This document shows, piece after piece, positions 10,724 through 23,379 of a stretch of DNA of 64,000 nucleotides. Position 1 is the first letter of the stretch, and the number at the start of each line of letters is the position of its first letter. Under the pieces are notes generated by a model. It saw only the letters and a program-made list of their open reading frames with translations, had not been told where the DNA came from and did not search any database. The DNA comes from Medicago truncatula (Eukaryota > Streptophyta > Magnoliopsida > Fabales > Fabaceae), in assembly GCF_003473485.1 (NCBI RefSeq), contig NC_053043.1, positions 18,664,001 to 18,728,000 on the forward strand, given 5' to 3'. The position numbers and the translations under genes were made by a program.

Positions 10724-13700
10724 ATGGCTGAAGAGTTTTCGAAATCGGTTGAAGAAGGAATAAAATTATCAAAACGAATATATTTCGGCAATGATAGAGC
10801 GGTAACAGCACCAAAACCACCACCAACAATGTCAAAAACAAATACAGCTTTTCTACCGACGTCACCGATGGTTTATGCAGTTATTCATGATCCTAAGATT
10901 GTTGATAATCCTGATGTACCTAGCTATCAACCTCATGTGCATGGGAGGTGTGATCCTCCTGCGTTGATTCCGCTTCAGATGATTAACGGTGTTGATCTTA
11001 GGGTTGATGCTTGGTTGGATACTGCTTTTGTTGAGGTTTCGGGATGTTGGAGGCTTCATTGTGTTTCTGGGAGTAGGAGTTGTGATTGTATTGTTGTTGT
11101 TCCTATGAGTTCTCAGGTTTGTTTTTATGTCTTTCTTCATTACATTCTCATTGTTTATTTTTGTTTCTAATTTCTATTAGAGGTTTTTGCAGAAAATTAA
11201 ACAAAAATAATTATCATTTGATAACTTAATTAATCTGATATAATGTAATTTTTTTTTATAAACTTCACTTTTATAGATAGTGTAATGTTGTCAAAAAAAC
11301 AGAAAAATAGTGTCATATTCATTTTGAGCTACAGGTTTAATGTATGTGAATATCTTTAGAAGTTAAAAAGTTCATACTGATAAAAATAGTTTTAAACATT
11401 TTTTGTTTAACACTCTTGTTTTCAAGAATTTGGTCCGAGGGTAAATCAATTCTAGTTAGGGATTGTTCGATAAGAATGTAGGTACTCCTCGTCAATTTGA
11501 CTTTAACTGAAGTTCATTAACTATTTGATCATTTTATGTGAAAAGAATTGAACTTTAAGAATATATTCAATCACGTCTCGTCATATATATAAATAATTAT
11601 GTTGTTATTTTAGAAAAAAATTAATCATCTGATAATGCGAAAATTATATTGTGAATGCATAATAAAATGTAAAGTGTGCATCAAATATTTGATATGTAAA
11701 GGTGTTCACACGACATGGTTAGTACTCAGTACCGATCGTTTGTTAAGTTGATTGTATTTGAATAATGTTTTAATGGTGTATTAGATTTTGTGTTCTGATA
11801 CCATTTGGCTAACAGGGTTCAATTCTAGGTGTGGAAGTCAGTGTTCATAGGAAATCATATTCAACTCAACTGGTCGATATGGAAGATAAAACTGGTGGTA
11901 AGGACAACGCGACCAAAACTCACGATGGAGGTTTTCTCAAGTCCAATATATTTACTTTGACTATACCACAGGTAATATATATAATCTGTTATTCTGAATG
12001 TTATTGATATCTGAACTCATTTGATTATGTTATCTTATTCCGATTTCGTTTGTAACAGATAGATGGAGGTTCAAATTTATCAATTAAACTTAGTTGGTCC
12101 CAAAAGATAACATGCTGCAACGATGTTTCCTCATTGAATGTGCCATTCACCTTTCCGGATTTCGTTAACCCTGCTGGGAAGAGAATGGGTAAAAAAGAAA
12201 AGATACAAATAAACGTGAACGCTGTTACCGGCAGTGACGTTAAGTGCAAGACAGCAAGTCATCCAATGAAGGTTCATATTTGGTTATTCATTTTTTGTTG
12301 GATTGTAGTTGAAATTTCATGTATAACCAATTAACCTTATGTGTGATAATGTGGTGTTTTGTTCCCTGACTGCACAGGAAGTAAGGCGCAGTGCCGGGAG
12401 CATAGGCTTCTCACATGACACCGATCTTCTCTCCTGGTCGAAATGTGATTTTAGCTTCTCATATTCTGTGAGTCTCAATAGTGGTTTCTATTATCATTGT
12501 TATTTTCAGCTTCGGTTGAAATGTAAACTTATTGGCATGTTACCGAAATACAGGTCTCTTCAAGTCAAATAAATGGTGGGGTTATTTTGGAATCGGCATC
12601 TGTCGATGACATTGATCAGAGAGAGATGTTTTGCATGTACCTTTCTCCTGGAAATCTTCAAAGTAGGAAGGTTGGTAACATCTCTAAACTTTGTATGCGT
12701 ACATTTCTTAAATGATTGAGATGCAGATGTTGATTTCAACTTATACCAATAGCAGTTCTTTACAAAATATGTAGTAAATGTTTTTAATACTTATTTTTCA
12801 TAAGTACTTGCTGAGAAGTTTATCGAATCTGCTAGGTATTCAGGAAAGACATTGTATTCGTTATCGACATAAGTGGAAGCATGCGAGGAAAGCTAATTGA
12901 TGACACAAAGAATGCATTATCAGCTGCTCTGTCTAAGCTTGATCCTGATGATTCATTTAGTATTATAGCATTTAATGGAGAGATATATCAATTTTCAACT
13001 TCAATGGAATTGGCTTCAAAGGATGCTGTTGAAAGGGCCGTTGAATGGATCGGCATAAATTTTGTTGCTGGAGGTGATACAAATATTTTGCATCCATTAA
13101 ACACGGTAACTTAGATATTCATACAAATTTTTCTGCTTTTTTGTTGGAGATGAGTTTATTTTATTACTAAATACATTATTCGATAAATTTTATACGCAAC
13201 ACCATTATAGCGGCTACAACAGTTCTATATAGTGTCTGGGTAGTACAATGTTGTGAAATAGCGGCGACAACAGTTCTATAGTGTAGCAGAATTTCGTCAA
13301 ATTATTATTGTTCTGTGATATGCTATTTAGTATAAAGTGTTGTCAAATAGCCGCTATAGAGACATAAATAGCACTGTAGTGTAGCAGAATTTGAACAAAC
13401 CGCTATTTCCCGCGACCTGTGATTGACAACACTAGGTCAGTAACACATGGATGTTTTGTTTCTGATCTTCACAATACATTTAACTTACTGAGAAGTGGTT
13501 ACTTAGCTGTTAAGAACTGTACTAACAAATCAATATAGACTCAAGTTGATGCATATAGAATCAAAATGTTACATGCCCTCGAAAAGATACTATATATTAT
13601 CGATGTTCTTAATAGTTATTTTCTGTTCTATGTTGAACATAGGTGTATTATATGTTTTTATTTCATTTTATTTTCAGGCATTAGAGATGCTATCCGATGG

Positions 13701-15557
13701 CCGAAGATCAGTTCCGATTATTTTCCTAGTTACAGATGGAACTGTTGAAGATGAGAGGGAAACTTGTGATATGATAAATAAGAAGATCAGAGGAGAATCA
13801 ATATTCCCCAGAATTTACACTTTGGGCATAGGTATCACTTCTCTTTTCTATTCTATTTAAAGACCGAATCAAAATTTGTTATTTCGTTCACTTGTACTAA
13901 TCATATTCAATCCCAGGTTCATTCTGCAATCAATATTTCTTGAAGATGCTTGCTATGATTAGTAGGGGACAACATGTTGCAGCTTTGGATGTAGGCAAGT
14001 TCTGAATTCTAACTTCAAAACGTAAATATCATTTTCATTGTTTAATTTTCTTTTTGTTATAAGCTTAGTAACATAGTTGTATTCTAGAGAAAATTTGGTT
14101 ATCAAGATTTTCAATAAACATATGCATAACAAGAAAGAAGTATCTTCAATGTGACTGTGACATATTTCTGTTACTTATTGCCAGATTTGGTTGAGCTTCA
14201 AATGCTAAAACTGTTTGACAAAGCTGCATCTGTTGTTCTTGCAAATATCACGATGGACGTATTCGATGATCTGGATGAATTTGAGGTAAACCTTTTACTG
14301 TTACCTATTTGTTTTCTGATATTGCAGCTCTCTAATGCTTATTATTTGCAATGTTTGTATAGGTCTATCCTTCTCAAATTCCAGATCTTTCATCAAATGG
14401 TCCATTGATCTTACCTGGAAGATTCAGGGGAAACTTTCCAGAAGTTGTTAAAGTAAAAGGTGTCTTACCTGATTTCAGTAATTTTGTGATAGATTTGAAA
14501 ATACAAAATGCCAAGGACATGCCATTAGAGAGGGTAGTGTTCTCTACACTATATAGAATATTTAAATTTCAAGTTTCTTTGTTGCATAGAAATATACTTA
14601 CAAATTCTTCAAAAGATCTAATTGTGTTTCATTTTCTTCATTATTAATTGTAAATTAAAATTCTGTTGCACTGCATTTTGTTAACAGGTTTTTGCAAGAG
14701 AACAAATTGAGTATCTTACTGCACAAGCATGGCTTACTAACAATAAACAATTAGAACACAAGGTTTGTTATTACTTTTTGTGTCATCACACCAAATACTC
14801 GCATGCTATGAAGCACAGACTTAGACACGGACACAGACTGTCAACACCGATAATAATTTGAGAAAATGACATAATTCAATGTAATCATATGTGTCAGTGT
14901 CGAACACGATACATATCCGACACCAGGACACGCCTAATCTGAAGAGTATACGTTCCCTTAGATATATTTCTTTCTGTTTTTAATGACTGTTCTTATGTCT
15001 CATAATTTTTATTGGTAGATTGCAAAACTAAGCTTGCAAACTGGCTTTTTATCTGAGTATACACGTATGTCAGTTCTTGAGGTTGATCATTTGAAGACAG
15101 CCAAGCAATCAGATGGAACAAAAGTATGTATCAAAAGCTTGAAGATTCCTTTCCTAATTACTATATCTTGTTTTTCAAATTAGATGAATTTTTCTAATTG
15201 TTCTTTGGTAATCATGGCGAAAAGGCATCAAAAAAGAAAGGTGAAAAAGACCAAGGCCAGAGAACACTTTTGCTACCAAAACTAGGTATAGGTTTTGGCA
15301 ACTTAGCTGCTACTGCTGAGAACACTCCACCAGGAGGTGATGAACCAAGCTTGAATGATAGTGCTGAAATGTTTGTTAAAGCAGCCACACATTGTTGTGG
15401 AAGCTGCTTAAACCATTGCTGTTGCATGTGCTGCATTCAGGTCTGTACCAAGATGAACAACCAATGTGCAACTGTGTTTTCTCAGCTATGTATTGGTTTA
15501 GGATGCTACAGCTGCCTCACTTGTTGTTCAGAGATGTGTTGTACTGGAGATGAATGA
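10724..15557 (+). CDS. Inter-alpha-trypsin inhibitor heavy chain-like protein (VIT + vWA)
   Basis: Thirteen exons keep frame throughout: 10724-11116, 11816-11971, 12059-12271, 12378-12467, 12554-12670, 12836-13105, 13678-13831, 13917-13994, 14185-14285, 14363-14533, 14688-14762, 15019-15123 and 15225-15557, giving 751 residues. A VIT-like N-terminal half (about 80-250) is followed by a vWA domain with an intact MIDAS: DISGSM (D334, S336, S338) and GGDTNI near 406. The last exon encodes a strikingly Cys-rich tail (about 20 Cys in 50 residues) ending TGDE. By memory it matches Arabidopsis At1g19110 in order and length. The function of plant members is not established, and MIDAS suggests divalent-cation-dependent protein binding. 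Intron 8 uses a GC donor, and the acceptor of exon 13 (AAAAG at 15220-15224) is weak and less certain. Confidence 0.9.
13196..13437. repeat. Intronic MITE-like repeat (GTTGTCAAATAGCGGC family)
   Basis: Within intron 6 of the VIT/vWA gene, blocks such as AAATAGCCGCTATAG, TAGTGTAGCAGAATTT and GACAACACT recur in direct and inverted order, including two copies of AGTGTAGCAGAATTT. The ends CAACACCA and TGACAACACT are inverted-like. I recognise it as a common legume repeat but cannot fix its superfamily. Confidence 0.5.
14803..14955. repeat. GTGTCAGTGTC-type MITE copy in an intron
   Basis: Located in intron 11 of the VIT/vWA gene. It shares CTATGAAGCA, ATGTGTCAGTGTCGAACACG and GACACGCCTAATC blocks with the copy at 33026-33186. 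The left end is CTATGAAGCAC. The right end is eroded. Confidence 0.55.
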
Positions 15558-15804
15558 TGAAATCTCAAAGTTTGTAGTATGATTGTTGTATTTTAATTGT
15601 GTGCGCGCGCGGTTGTTACATGGAAATGTATATTTAAGTCGTATGTTTCGCTTTATAGTTCTTTTTCCTTCAGATTTGTGTTGTATTATAGATTTTCCTA
15701 GAGTTTAGGCCATGTTATATGTCGAAATAGAAACACCATTCTATCAAACATTTTCACTCATTCCGTTTACTATGATATCTTTACTTATATGCACATGCAT
15801 AACA

Positions 15805-15970
15805 AGAGTACTGGTAACGCACTTTTAACACACGTTTTTCAACACACTCCTTTCCAATGGTTGAAATTTAAATGGGACCCACTAAAAAATGTGGGACACA
15901 CATAGATTGGGTAGGCCTATATGAATTTCAACCAATAGAAAGAGAGATGTCGGAAAGTGTGTTGCTAGCA
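15805..15970. mobile_element. Short inverted-repeat MITE between convergent genes
   Basis: CAACACACTCCTTTCCAATGG on the left is mirrored by CCAATAGAAAGAGAG and GGAAAGTGTGTTG on the right. It lies in the 668-bp gap between the stop codons of the VIT/vWA and LAZ1-like genes. Borders are approximate and no target duplication was assigned. Confidence 0.5.
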
Positions 15971-16225
15971 TTTTTCAACGTAACAATCAATGGTGGTTAG
16001 AATATCAACCATTGATTTTGTCATTTCACCGACTACTGTCATTTTCTAGAGGAGCCAATTCCTGATATTTATACAATCTATTCTTGAACTAGTAATTGGC
16101 TGGCAAATCGGCATCTTTGCATGAAATTTCCCATGTAAAACTGGTCACAACATTTCACATGTAATATGATAGCTTAATCTGAAAAACAAAAGCAACCTCT
16201 TTTAGTTTCTCCTACATCCTTGTAA

Positions 16226-18958
16226 CTACACCATTTCATTATCATCGCTTTCTTTCGCCGTGAGATTTTCTGTGACATTTGTCTCGATTTCTATATCTGA
16301 TTCTTCTTCCTCATCATCTGATGAAACCACTGTTTTTTTATGGAAAGTCTTCTGAATTTTAGTCACTCCCTTTTCTACCGGCCCTATTGCTTGATTTATC
16401 GTTAGTGCGACATCCTTGACAACCTGTTCGTTGTTGATATATATGTACAAAAAAAGAACATTACAATGATGACAAGGATGGCTGCAAGTCTTAAAAGTGA
16501 CGATTAATTCAACTTGTGTTATTTGCTATGCAATGAACTTACTCGTTGACCGCCTTCGACAACTATATCTTGGACGCTCTCCTTGACACTAGTTCTTGGA
16601 GCCTCCACCTGCGTCGTTGTTTCTTTAAGCACAGCTGGTTTATGCTCTCCCCCTTCATCGATATCCAATGTTGCTTCTATTGTTTCCTTTGTGACTCTAC
16701 CATGTGCAGAAGAGACGGGAACAAAATTATATGGTTTTGCGGAAAATACAAACACATGTGCAACAGCTGCAATGGCCATCTGCATCATCATTGAAATGAG
16801 TTATAATTAGTCTCGGACAAAAACGGAATTGTAAGGTTATGCTCATTTAAGATAGTTCTCCAGAAAAATAGATATTTGTTACGACGGTTAAGAAAAAGAC
16901 CGCATTACAATTAACATAAAGAATGAACCACCTCTATACAGATTAAGAAATCCTGCAGTCCAGTTTGTAATTTTCCGTCATTCGGTAGCACTCTAAATGT
17001 ACATAATAGTGCAATACCAACACCCTGCCACCAAGTAGCAAACACTATAGCCTTAAAGCTGATGAATTTTGCGAGCGGCTTTATTGGTTGAAGTCTCTCG
17101 TGAGTAACATTGTAGAACTGCACAAGGCAATATAATGCCCATATCTGGCTGAAATTCAATACTACTGCCATATATGGATACCTGCAAAATGATTAGTAGT
17201 TAACAAAGTTGAAGATGTGTTGCCTTAATATTAATTAATGTGTGAAGTTAGTAAAAAGAAAAAATGTATAGTTGAAACATAGGGCACATATATTAGTCAA
17301 TGGTACGATACACTATGATAAATCGTCTTAGATTTTAGCGTGAATTTAATTGGTACGCACTGTGAGTTTGAAATTTGCATTACGATTTTATAAAAATTAA
17401 ACTATTCTGGTTTTGCGTAAGTAACATACCCGTAGTACCATTTGAATTCTCCATCACCATAAACACCAAAGAGCTCCAATATCATTGCTAAGAATGCACA
17501 AACAGTCTTCAGGATCATCTGCGCTATATCTAAGTGAAATTAGGCTTATATAGTCACTTTAAAGCTACAATGAACCGTTCATAAGAAAATTTTAACGCCT
17601 ACATATTGGACGAGACCAAATTTCTCAATAGCAAGAAGATCTTTTCCAAGCCTGCATGGATGCCAAAAGAAGTTGCAAAATGATCTCTGTTCCGTGCCAT
17701 TATTCTCGTCAGAATCATGCAATAAGGGTTTTTCGAGGTGTTCTTCAGATTCATCTTCAAGTAGTTCTACAACCTTTCTTTCACCCCCTAACAGTTTTCA
17801 TTTAAAGAATAGAATTATGTGAAATTTTTTCAAATCTCTGATATTTAGCATCAACATTAGCTATATTCGTATGACATCAAGGTCAAGTATGCAACGTACC
17901 TAGACAGGAAATGAGATATCTTCCAAATGAATATAGAGCAAAGGCTTCATAGTAGTTTCTTAAAATGTCACAAGCAAGAGATAATCTTGGATTCCACAAA
18001 GAAATTATCTGCAATGATAGAGAAGAATAAAGAAAAACTATTAATTATCATTGATGTCTCTATTCTATAATTATCATTGAGTTTTCCACTTAGAATTAGA
18101 AAACTCAAAGACTAGATACTATTGTTCCTTCGAAATGATGCTAAGCTGAAATCAGAAATATGTTTGTCAGAGTAATAGAAATCTTACCGACTCGGTAGCA
18201 TAGATTGGGACCATAGAAATGACAGCAACAATCCATTTTTGTTCCTGAAGGTAAACCAATTTTGAGTTAGCCGAAGTTGTTCCTATCTCCTGAAACTTGA
18301 CTTATAGATCTCATTTTCAACATAAAAAGTTGCAATTACGATATGCAAAAGCACACATAATTTGTTACTTTTTCTTTCTTTTCTCAAACATGAAGAAGTT
18401 TTGATCTATTAATCACCAACACTTCAGATTAAAGGCGTGTCCGACACAACACTGACACATGTGTCAATGCTTCATAGGTTTTTAATTGAATGGACTTCAT
18501 ATTATGTATCTGGTGTCAGTGTTGTATATGGCGTCGGTGTTGTATCTAGTGTCAGTGTATTATCGGTGTCAGTGTTGTATCTGGTGTCTGTGTCAACGCT
18601 TCATAGGTTTTTAATTGAATGCACTTTCAAATTATGATCATGAAATAGCCAAGATTGCTAGTAAATACAGTACATTTTATAACACTAACTTCATTGTATA
18701 CAATTTCGATGACAAATCTCAATAGAACTAACCTACAATTCACATCATATAACAGGCAAACAAAAAAAAAAAATCGAAAACAACATAGCTTTTAAAAAAA
18801 TGATGTACCGAAGGATTGGTATACGATCTGAGATGTTGAAAAATGAGAAAAAGGGAGAGCACTAGAGCTACAAGCACAGAACACCCGGCAACGATGAGAG
18901 CAGGTTGGTGAACAATGTTATAGATTCCTTCATAGTTTGAGAAATGATTTGATGCCAT
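16226..18958 (-). CDS. LAZ1-like DUF300/OSTalpha membrane protein (LAZ1 homolog)
   Basis: Eight exons on the minus strand, all phase-consistent: 18958-18809, 18244-18188, 18008-17900, 17787-17603, 17518-17430, 17181-16932, 16779-16543 and 16423-16226, giving 424 residues. It starts MASNHFSNYEGIYNIVHQP and has a first membrane helix at about 21-40. It then carries hallmark DUF300 motifs: QHLRSYTNPSEQKWIVAV, SMVPIYATES, NYYEAFALYSFGRYL, KFGLVQYMILK, YGYPYMAVVLNFSQ and ATWWQGVGI. Seven membrane segments are expected, followed by a soluble acidic C-tail with SSDDEEEESD. Relatives are Arabidopsis LAZ1 and its homologs (tonoplast proteins tied to brassinosteroid signalling and cell death) and animal TMEM184/OSTalpha. 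It converges on the VIT/vWA gene. It appears intact. Confidence 0.92.
18425..18630. repeat. Rearranged GTGTCAGTGTTG repeat in LAZ1-like intron 1
   Basis: Two copies of a block ending GCTTCATAGGTTTTTAATTGAATG bracket several tandem copies of a roughly 24-bp word containing GGTGTCAGTGTTGTATCT. The left part carries CGTGTCCGACAC, linking it to the family at 14803-14955 and 33026-33186. It looks like a MITE whose centre has expanded into a small tandem array. Confidence 0.6.
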
Positions 18959-19329
18959 TCCTCAAGCATCCTTATCTCCAAAGTACTTCAGAATTTTCGC
19001 AGGTAAATGAGCATTTATGACACCTCTTTCCTATTGTTCTGTAACTCATAGCAACATGAATTAAGTCAATTTCCAAACATGGGACTCTTAAGGAGAGCTT
19101 TAACACATGTATTGGAGTTGTTTTTTTTTTCTATGGTAGGAGAATACTACTCCTACCCGAAAAATCCTATTCAAAGGGTCCGGTACTTAACAGTTTGTCT
19201 GACTCTAAATATGAACATCTCTTTCAACAAAGATTCAAATAATAGTTTATCGTGTGTTGAAATTCGAATCGTAATTTATCATGTTGTTCGAAATAATGGA
19301 GAGGATCCTAACCCCTATAATAGAATCAA
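18959..19329. other. Upstream region of the LAZ1-like gene
   Basis: This should contain the LAZ1-like promoter and 5' UTR, read on the minus strand. No clear motif or coding sequence was recognised. Confidence 0.4.
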
Positions 19330-19546
19330 GAATAAATACCCAATTCAGTCCTTCATAACTTTTTCACGGCTCAAATTCAGTGTCCGACAAAAAATAAACT
19401 CAAACTAATCCATGACATTTACATACCGGTGACAAATTAGTCACTAACTTATTAAACGAGAGGATTAATTTGTCCCTAGTACGAAAATGTCAGGACTAAT
19501 GAGTTTATTTTTTGTTGGGGACTTGAACGGAATTTGGTCTTCACTC
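19330..19546. mobile_element. Mutator-type MITE, 217 bp
   Basis: Long imperfect inverted repeats (left CCAATTCAGTCC and AAAAATAAACTCA, right mirror TGAGTTTATTTTTTG and GGAATTTGGTC) are bounded by a perfect 9-bp duplication TAGAATCAA (19321-19329 and 19547-19555). It is noncoding. Confidence 0.85.
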
Positions 19547-19555
19547 TAGAATCAA

Positions 19556-20170
19556 TCAATCTCTTGAAAATGCAAAATAACATTGTCTACAATAGCTTCT
19601 TCAAAAATAATTGCCTAAAATAAACCAACTTGCCCTTCATCTGCCAATACTTTATCCATGTTAAGGATTCACATGTGTGAGTTTTATCTATGTTAATACT
19701 TGTATAAGATAAAATTCAGAAAAATTGAAATTTTAATTCTAGTGACATAAACTAACAAATTTGGAATTTGCATGTTATCTATCTATGTTATACTAAATAC
19801 AACATTCACTTGTATTATATAAAACACAATTAAATAATCAAGCAATACATAGAAAATTAGATCCACGAATAAAAACAAAGACAAAACAAACCTATATTTG
19901 AAAAAACAACCTAACCTTGTCTTCCACAATCAAAATTCAGAACCCTTGATGCAAAACAGAAATATTATTTTGTTTAAACCACTCAACACAAACTACTGCG
20001 AATTGATATATGAGTGTGGTGTTTATTGTATTTTGTTGGAACATAGAAGTGTAACAAACAATATGTGCATGTCTAACAAAGTGATATCTACAATGGCTTG
20101 ACACGTTTTTCTTGTCATTCGAAACTATGACACGTTAGCTTCATTTTAAAAATTTATATGTTAAATTTAG
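19556..20170. other. AT-rich intergenic stretch
   Basis: I see no gene, RNA or paired terminal repeats. The open frame at 19898-20101 has no family resemblance. Confidence 0.4.
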
Positions 20171-20589
20171 GGGAACTTTTATGGTACACTCACAATTTTG
20201 AGTGTACCGGTACTCTTGTTTCACAAAATATATAAATTAAAGATCACTTTAATGAAATAAAAAGGTATTTGTCAATATTTATATTTTAGAAAACATCATT
20301 TCATAAGAAAAACCATCATTTCATTGTTTATAAGAATCATATTATAAAATTTACATTTTGTCATAAAAAATAATCAATATTCATTTTTATGAGTAATAAA
20401 AATTCTTAAAAATTAAATTTTATTTCGTCGAAACTTTTGGTATATAAAATTTAATTATCTTAGTTGTCAATGATAGAAAATAATTATTTTTCAATTATTT
20501 TTCTTCAAAAAAACAACTCATTTATTATTAATTTTACGACTTGGTGTACCAATACACCCAAATTTATTGGATGTACCATAAAATTTGCC
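20171..20589. mobile_element. Mutator-type MITE, 419 bp
   Basis: The ends mirror each other: the left carries TTTTATGGTACACTC and the right end reverse-complements to TTTTATGGTACATCC. A second inverted GTGTACC block lies inside each end. A perfect 9-bp duplication TAAATTTAG flanks it (20162-20170 and 20590-20598). The interior is AT-rich and noncoding. Confidence 0.88.
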
Positions 20590-20599
20590 TAAATTTAGT

Positions 20600-21080
20600 T
20601 ACATATTTGCTCCCTCCTATTTATTCTTCTTCTTTTTTTTTGTTTGTAAGAAATATTTATTCTTCTCTTTACCAACTAAATCGAAAATAACACATTTACA
20701 TTACGGGTCGTACTAACAAGTCCGACACTTATTAAAGATTTAAAAAAAGAAACAATTGTTAAATTTTATGTAGAAATTTGATTAAAGATAAATGAAATAA
20801 CCAACATAATGTTTCTACTATGAAAAATATAAATTTTTTTAAAATATTTGCACCACACCTGTTGTAGATTTTATCTATATATGTTTGTGAAAACAAATTT
20901 GTATGTATTGAAATGAAAAAGTTGATTTATTAAATTTTAAAAACTCATGTATATTTTTAAAATATCAACATTAATGTAATTTGTTAAAAAAAATATTAAT
21001 GTAATATTTTCATTAAATATTTTTTATTTTATATATAAATTAGTGAGATTAAAAGAGATAAGAATATATTGTTGAAACAA
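20600..21080. other. AT-rich intergenic stretch, nothing recognised
   Basis: There are poly-T and poly-A tracts and no coding, RNA or transposon signatures that I can support. Confidence 0.4.
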
Positions 21081-22760
21081 AAATCTTTTTGATGAATGTT
21101 TTAACGGTAACAATCCTTATGGAATAGACAATAAGTAATACCAAATTAGTAGCATCACAAACTCAAGAAGACGTAGCAAAAGAGTGTTCGGTGAAGATTC
21201 AACAAGAAGATGAACTTTATGATTAATTGATTCATCATCGTCATCATATGGTTTTCAACAATGCCTTAAAGATTCAAGGAAGAAAAGACATGTCTAAACT
21301 AAAACATCTCAAAGATACTCAATGGACAAGAAACATTGTGAAATCACCAAAAGAAATTATGAGATAAATTGCATCATCAACAAAATAATTCAAGGTTAAT
21401 TAATTGAGAATCTATTGTCATCTCATATAGAAAAGAACATTATCAACTCCGATGAAATAATGTTCTCATGACGTTTAAAATTATTCCCATCATTTCATCA
21501 AAATGATTAGAATCAATTTTCAAGAGAAACCAATTCATGAATGAATTATTTATTAAGTAATTCATTAATAATATTGATTGGAGAAATATCAAAGAAGAAA
21601 ATTCATGATCATGGAGATTATATCATAAAAGACTTATGATGGTATAGGAATCTTCCATCACTATTAAAGATATGATTTGGAGAATAGAAATCAATCAAAG
21701 GAAACATTTTTCATGTTCCTACAAATATCATTCTGATTATGCAAAGTGAAGAAAACACCCTCATTTGATGTTTTAAAAGATAAGAAAAATATTACAATTA
21801 TTATTTTGTTATCCGCTAATGTGTTTTATGATAATGTTTCAGTGAGAATGTATTAGAGAACGTTATGGTCACTGTTACGAGAACATTCTGGTTTCACAAA
21901 GCAAATAAATCGTTTACATCAAAAGACAAATCAAGACATTATTGCAAAAGGGCCATGAAACCTACAAGAAAATAAATTCAACAAAAAGGCCTTCATTATT
22001 TTTAACCCATTAAGAAATATGTCTCCAAAGTTACGACCATATGACATCATCTTATGACACCATGCAAGGACATCAAGATTACATCATCATAAGTGGCCTC
22101 CAAGCTTCTACAATTAAGAGAACAACTCATTACAACTTGCAATCACGTGTAAACTTCTTCTTTATGCTAACTGGAAATTACAGAACGTTCTACAAGTGCA
22201 AAATTTCATGCTTTCTCTCCAAGCAACTAAAGGAAGCACATGCTGCATTGGAAAATGTGTTCCAACAACTATTTTTTGAAGTGGTCACCAAGTTTCACAT
22301 CTTCTATAAATAGAGGAACACTTGAATGGAAATAGCAAGAGTTTTTACAACAAAGAATCATCTCTCAAGTGAAATCATCACTATTCTCAAAAACTCTTCA
22401 CAAACAACAAACTCCAAGCTCTCTCACTATATCATTGGATCATAATCTTTTGAGTTTGTTTATTTAAATCTCAAACATGTGTTGAGAAATTTCGATCCAA
22501 CAAATCCCTTCATCTTACAAATTGTAATTTAGTTCTCAAGTATTCGTTACAATAGTTTGAAATAATTGTTAGCTTGATGAGGTTGATAATACAGGGTGTA
22601 ACAGATTGGTCTGGTGTTATCAAGAACTTATAGTCCTAGTCAAAAGTTTCTGTTAGGAGGATATTACTGTGAATAATCTCACACAAGGTGTGGGGACTGA
22701 AAGTAGTCGGGTTTGATGAACATGGATAAATCTCATGTGTTATTCTTCAACCCAAAATCT
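21080..22760 (+). mobile_element. Probable LTR-retroelement noncoding fossil (LTR-like)
   Basis: No protein coding is visible. The stretch 22305-22720 has the layout of a plant LTR: a CTATAAATAG TATA-like box followed by a leader rich in CTCTCAAG and CTTCACAAAC, a polyadenylation-rich part and a GTGGGGACTGAAAGTAGTCG block often seen near LTR ends. Superfamily and exact borders cannot be set. It looks old and broken. Confidence 0.35.
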
Positions 22761-22990
22761 ATATCCCTTAATATATAATATTGTTCCTATTATAGTGGAA
22801 TATTTCCTATTTTAATAGGCTCTAATTTTTTTAATTAAAATTTAAAATAATATTATTAAAGGATAAAATAGTAAATAAAAAAGTTTAAATGAATGGTAAA
22901 ATATGTAATGAAAAAGTCAGCTTACTCATGTATTTTAACTCTATTTTCTTTATATATAATATAGATACTATTAAATTGAATTCATATATA

Positions 22991-23273
22991 CTCCATCCGT
23001 TTTAAAATAAGTGTCGTTTTAACCAACAAAAAGAATTGTTTCAAAATGAATGTCACTTTCAGTTTTCAATGCAATAATAATTTTTTCTTTTCAATTGCAC
23101 CCTTCAATTAATACTATATACACTACTTCCAAAGTATAATTTTTTCTTTAATGAAAAACAAACCAATAGTTGAATAATTCGGTAAAATAACATCTCTTAT
23201 TCTTTAAATTAATGCATTTCTTAATAATATGTGTGTAAAAACCTTAAACACATTGAATTTGAAACAGAGTGAA
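22991..23273. mobile_element. Stowaway (Tc1/mariner) MITE, 283 bp
   Basis: The left terminus CTCCATCCGTTTTAAAATAA is the recognisable Stowaway end. The right end reverse-complements to TTCACTCTGTTTCAAATTCA. TA dinucleotides flank both sides (22989-22990 and 23274-23275), as expected for this superfamily. Confidence 0.75.
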
Positions 23274-23379
23274 TACTATTGATTTTTTTGAAGGAAAGAA
23301 ACTTATATCATTTCATTACTTAACATGTGTTCAATACAATATGTATGGTATTTCTATCAAAATCTGGAAACTAGCTGAA

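Noticed and set aside
12025-12249. Minus-strand open frames within VIT/vWA exons
   Set aside because: Shadows of conserved plus-strand exons with matching splice sites. The same applies to 10862-11140 and 15212-15436.
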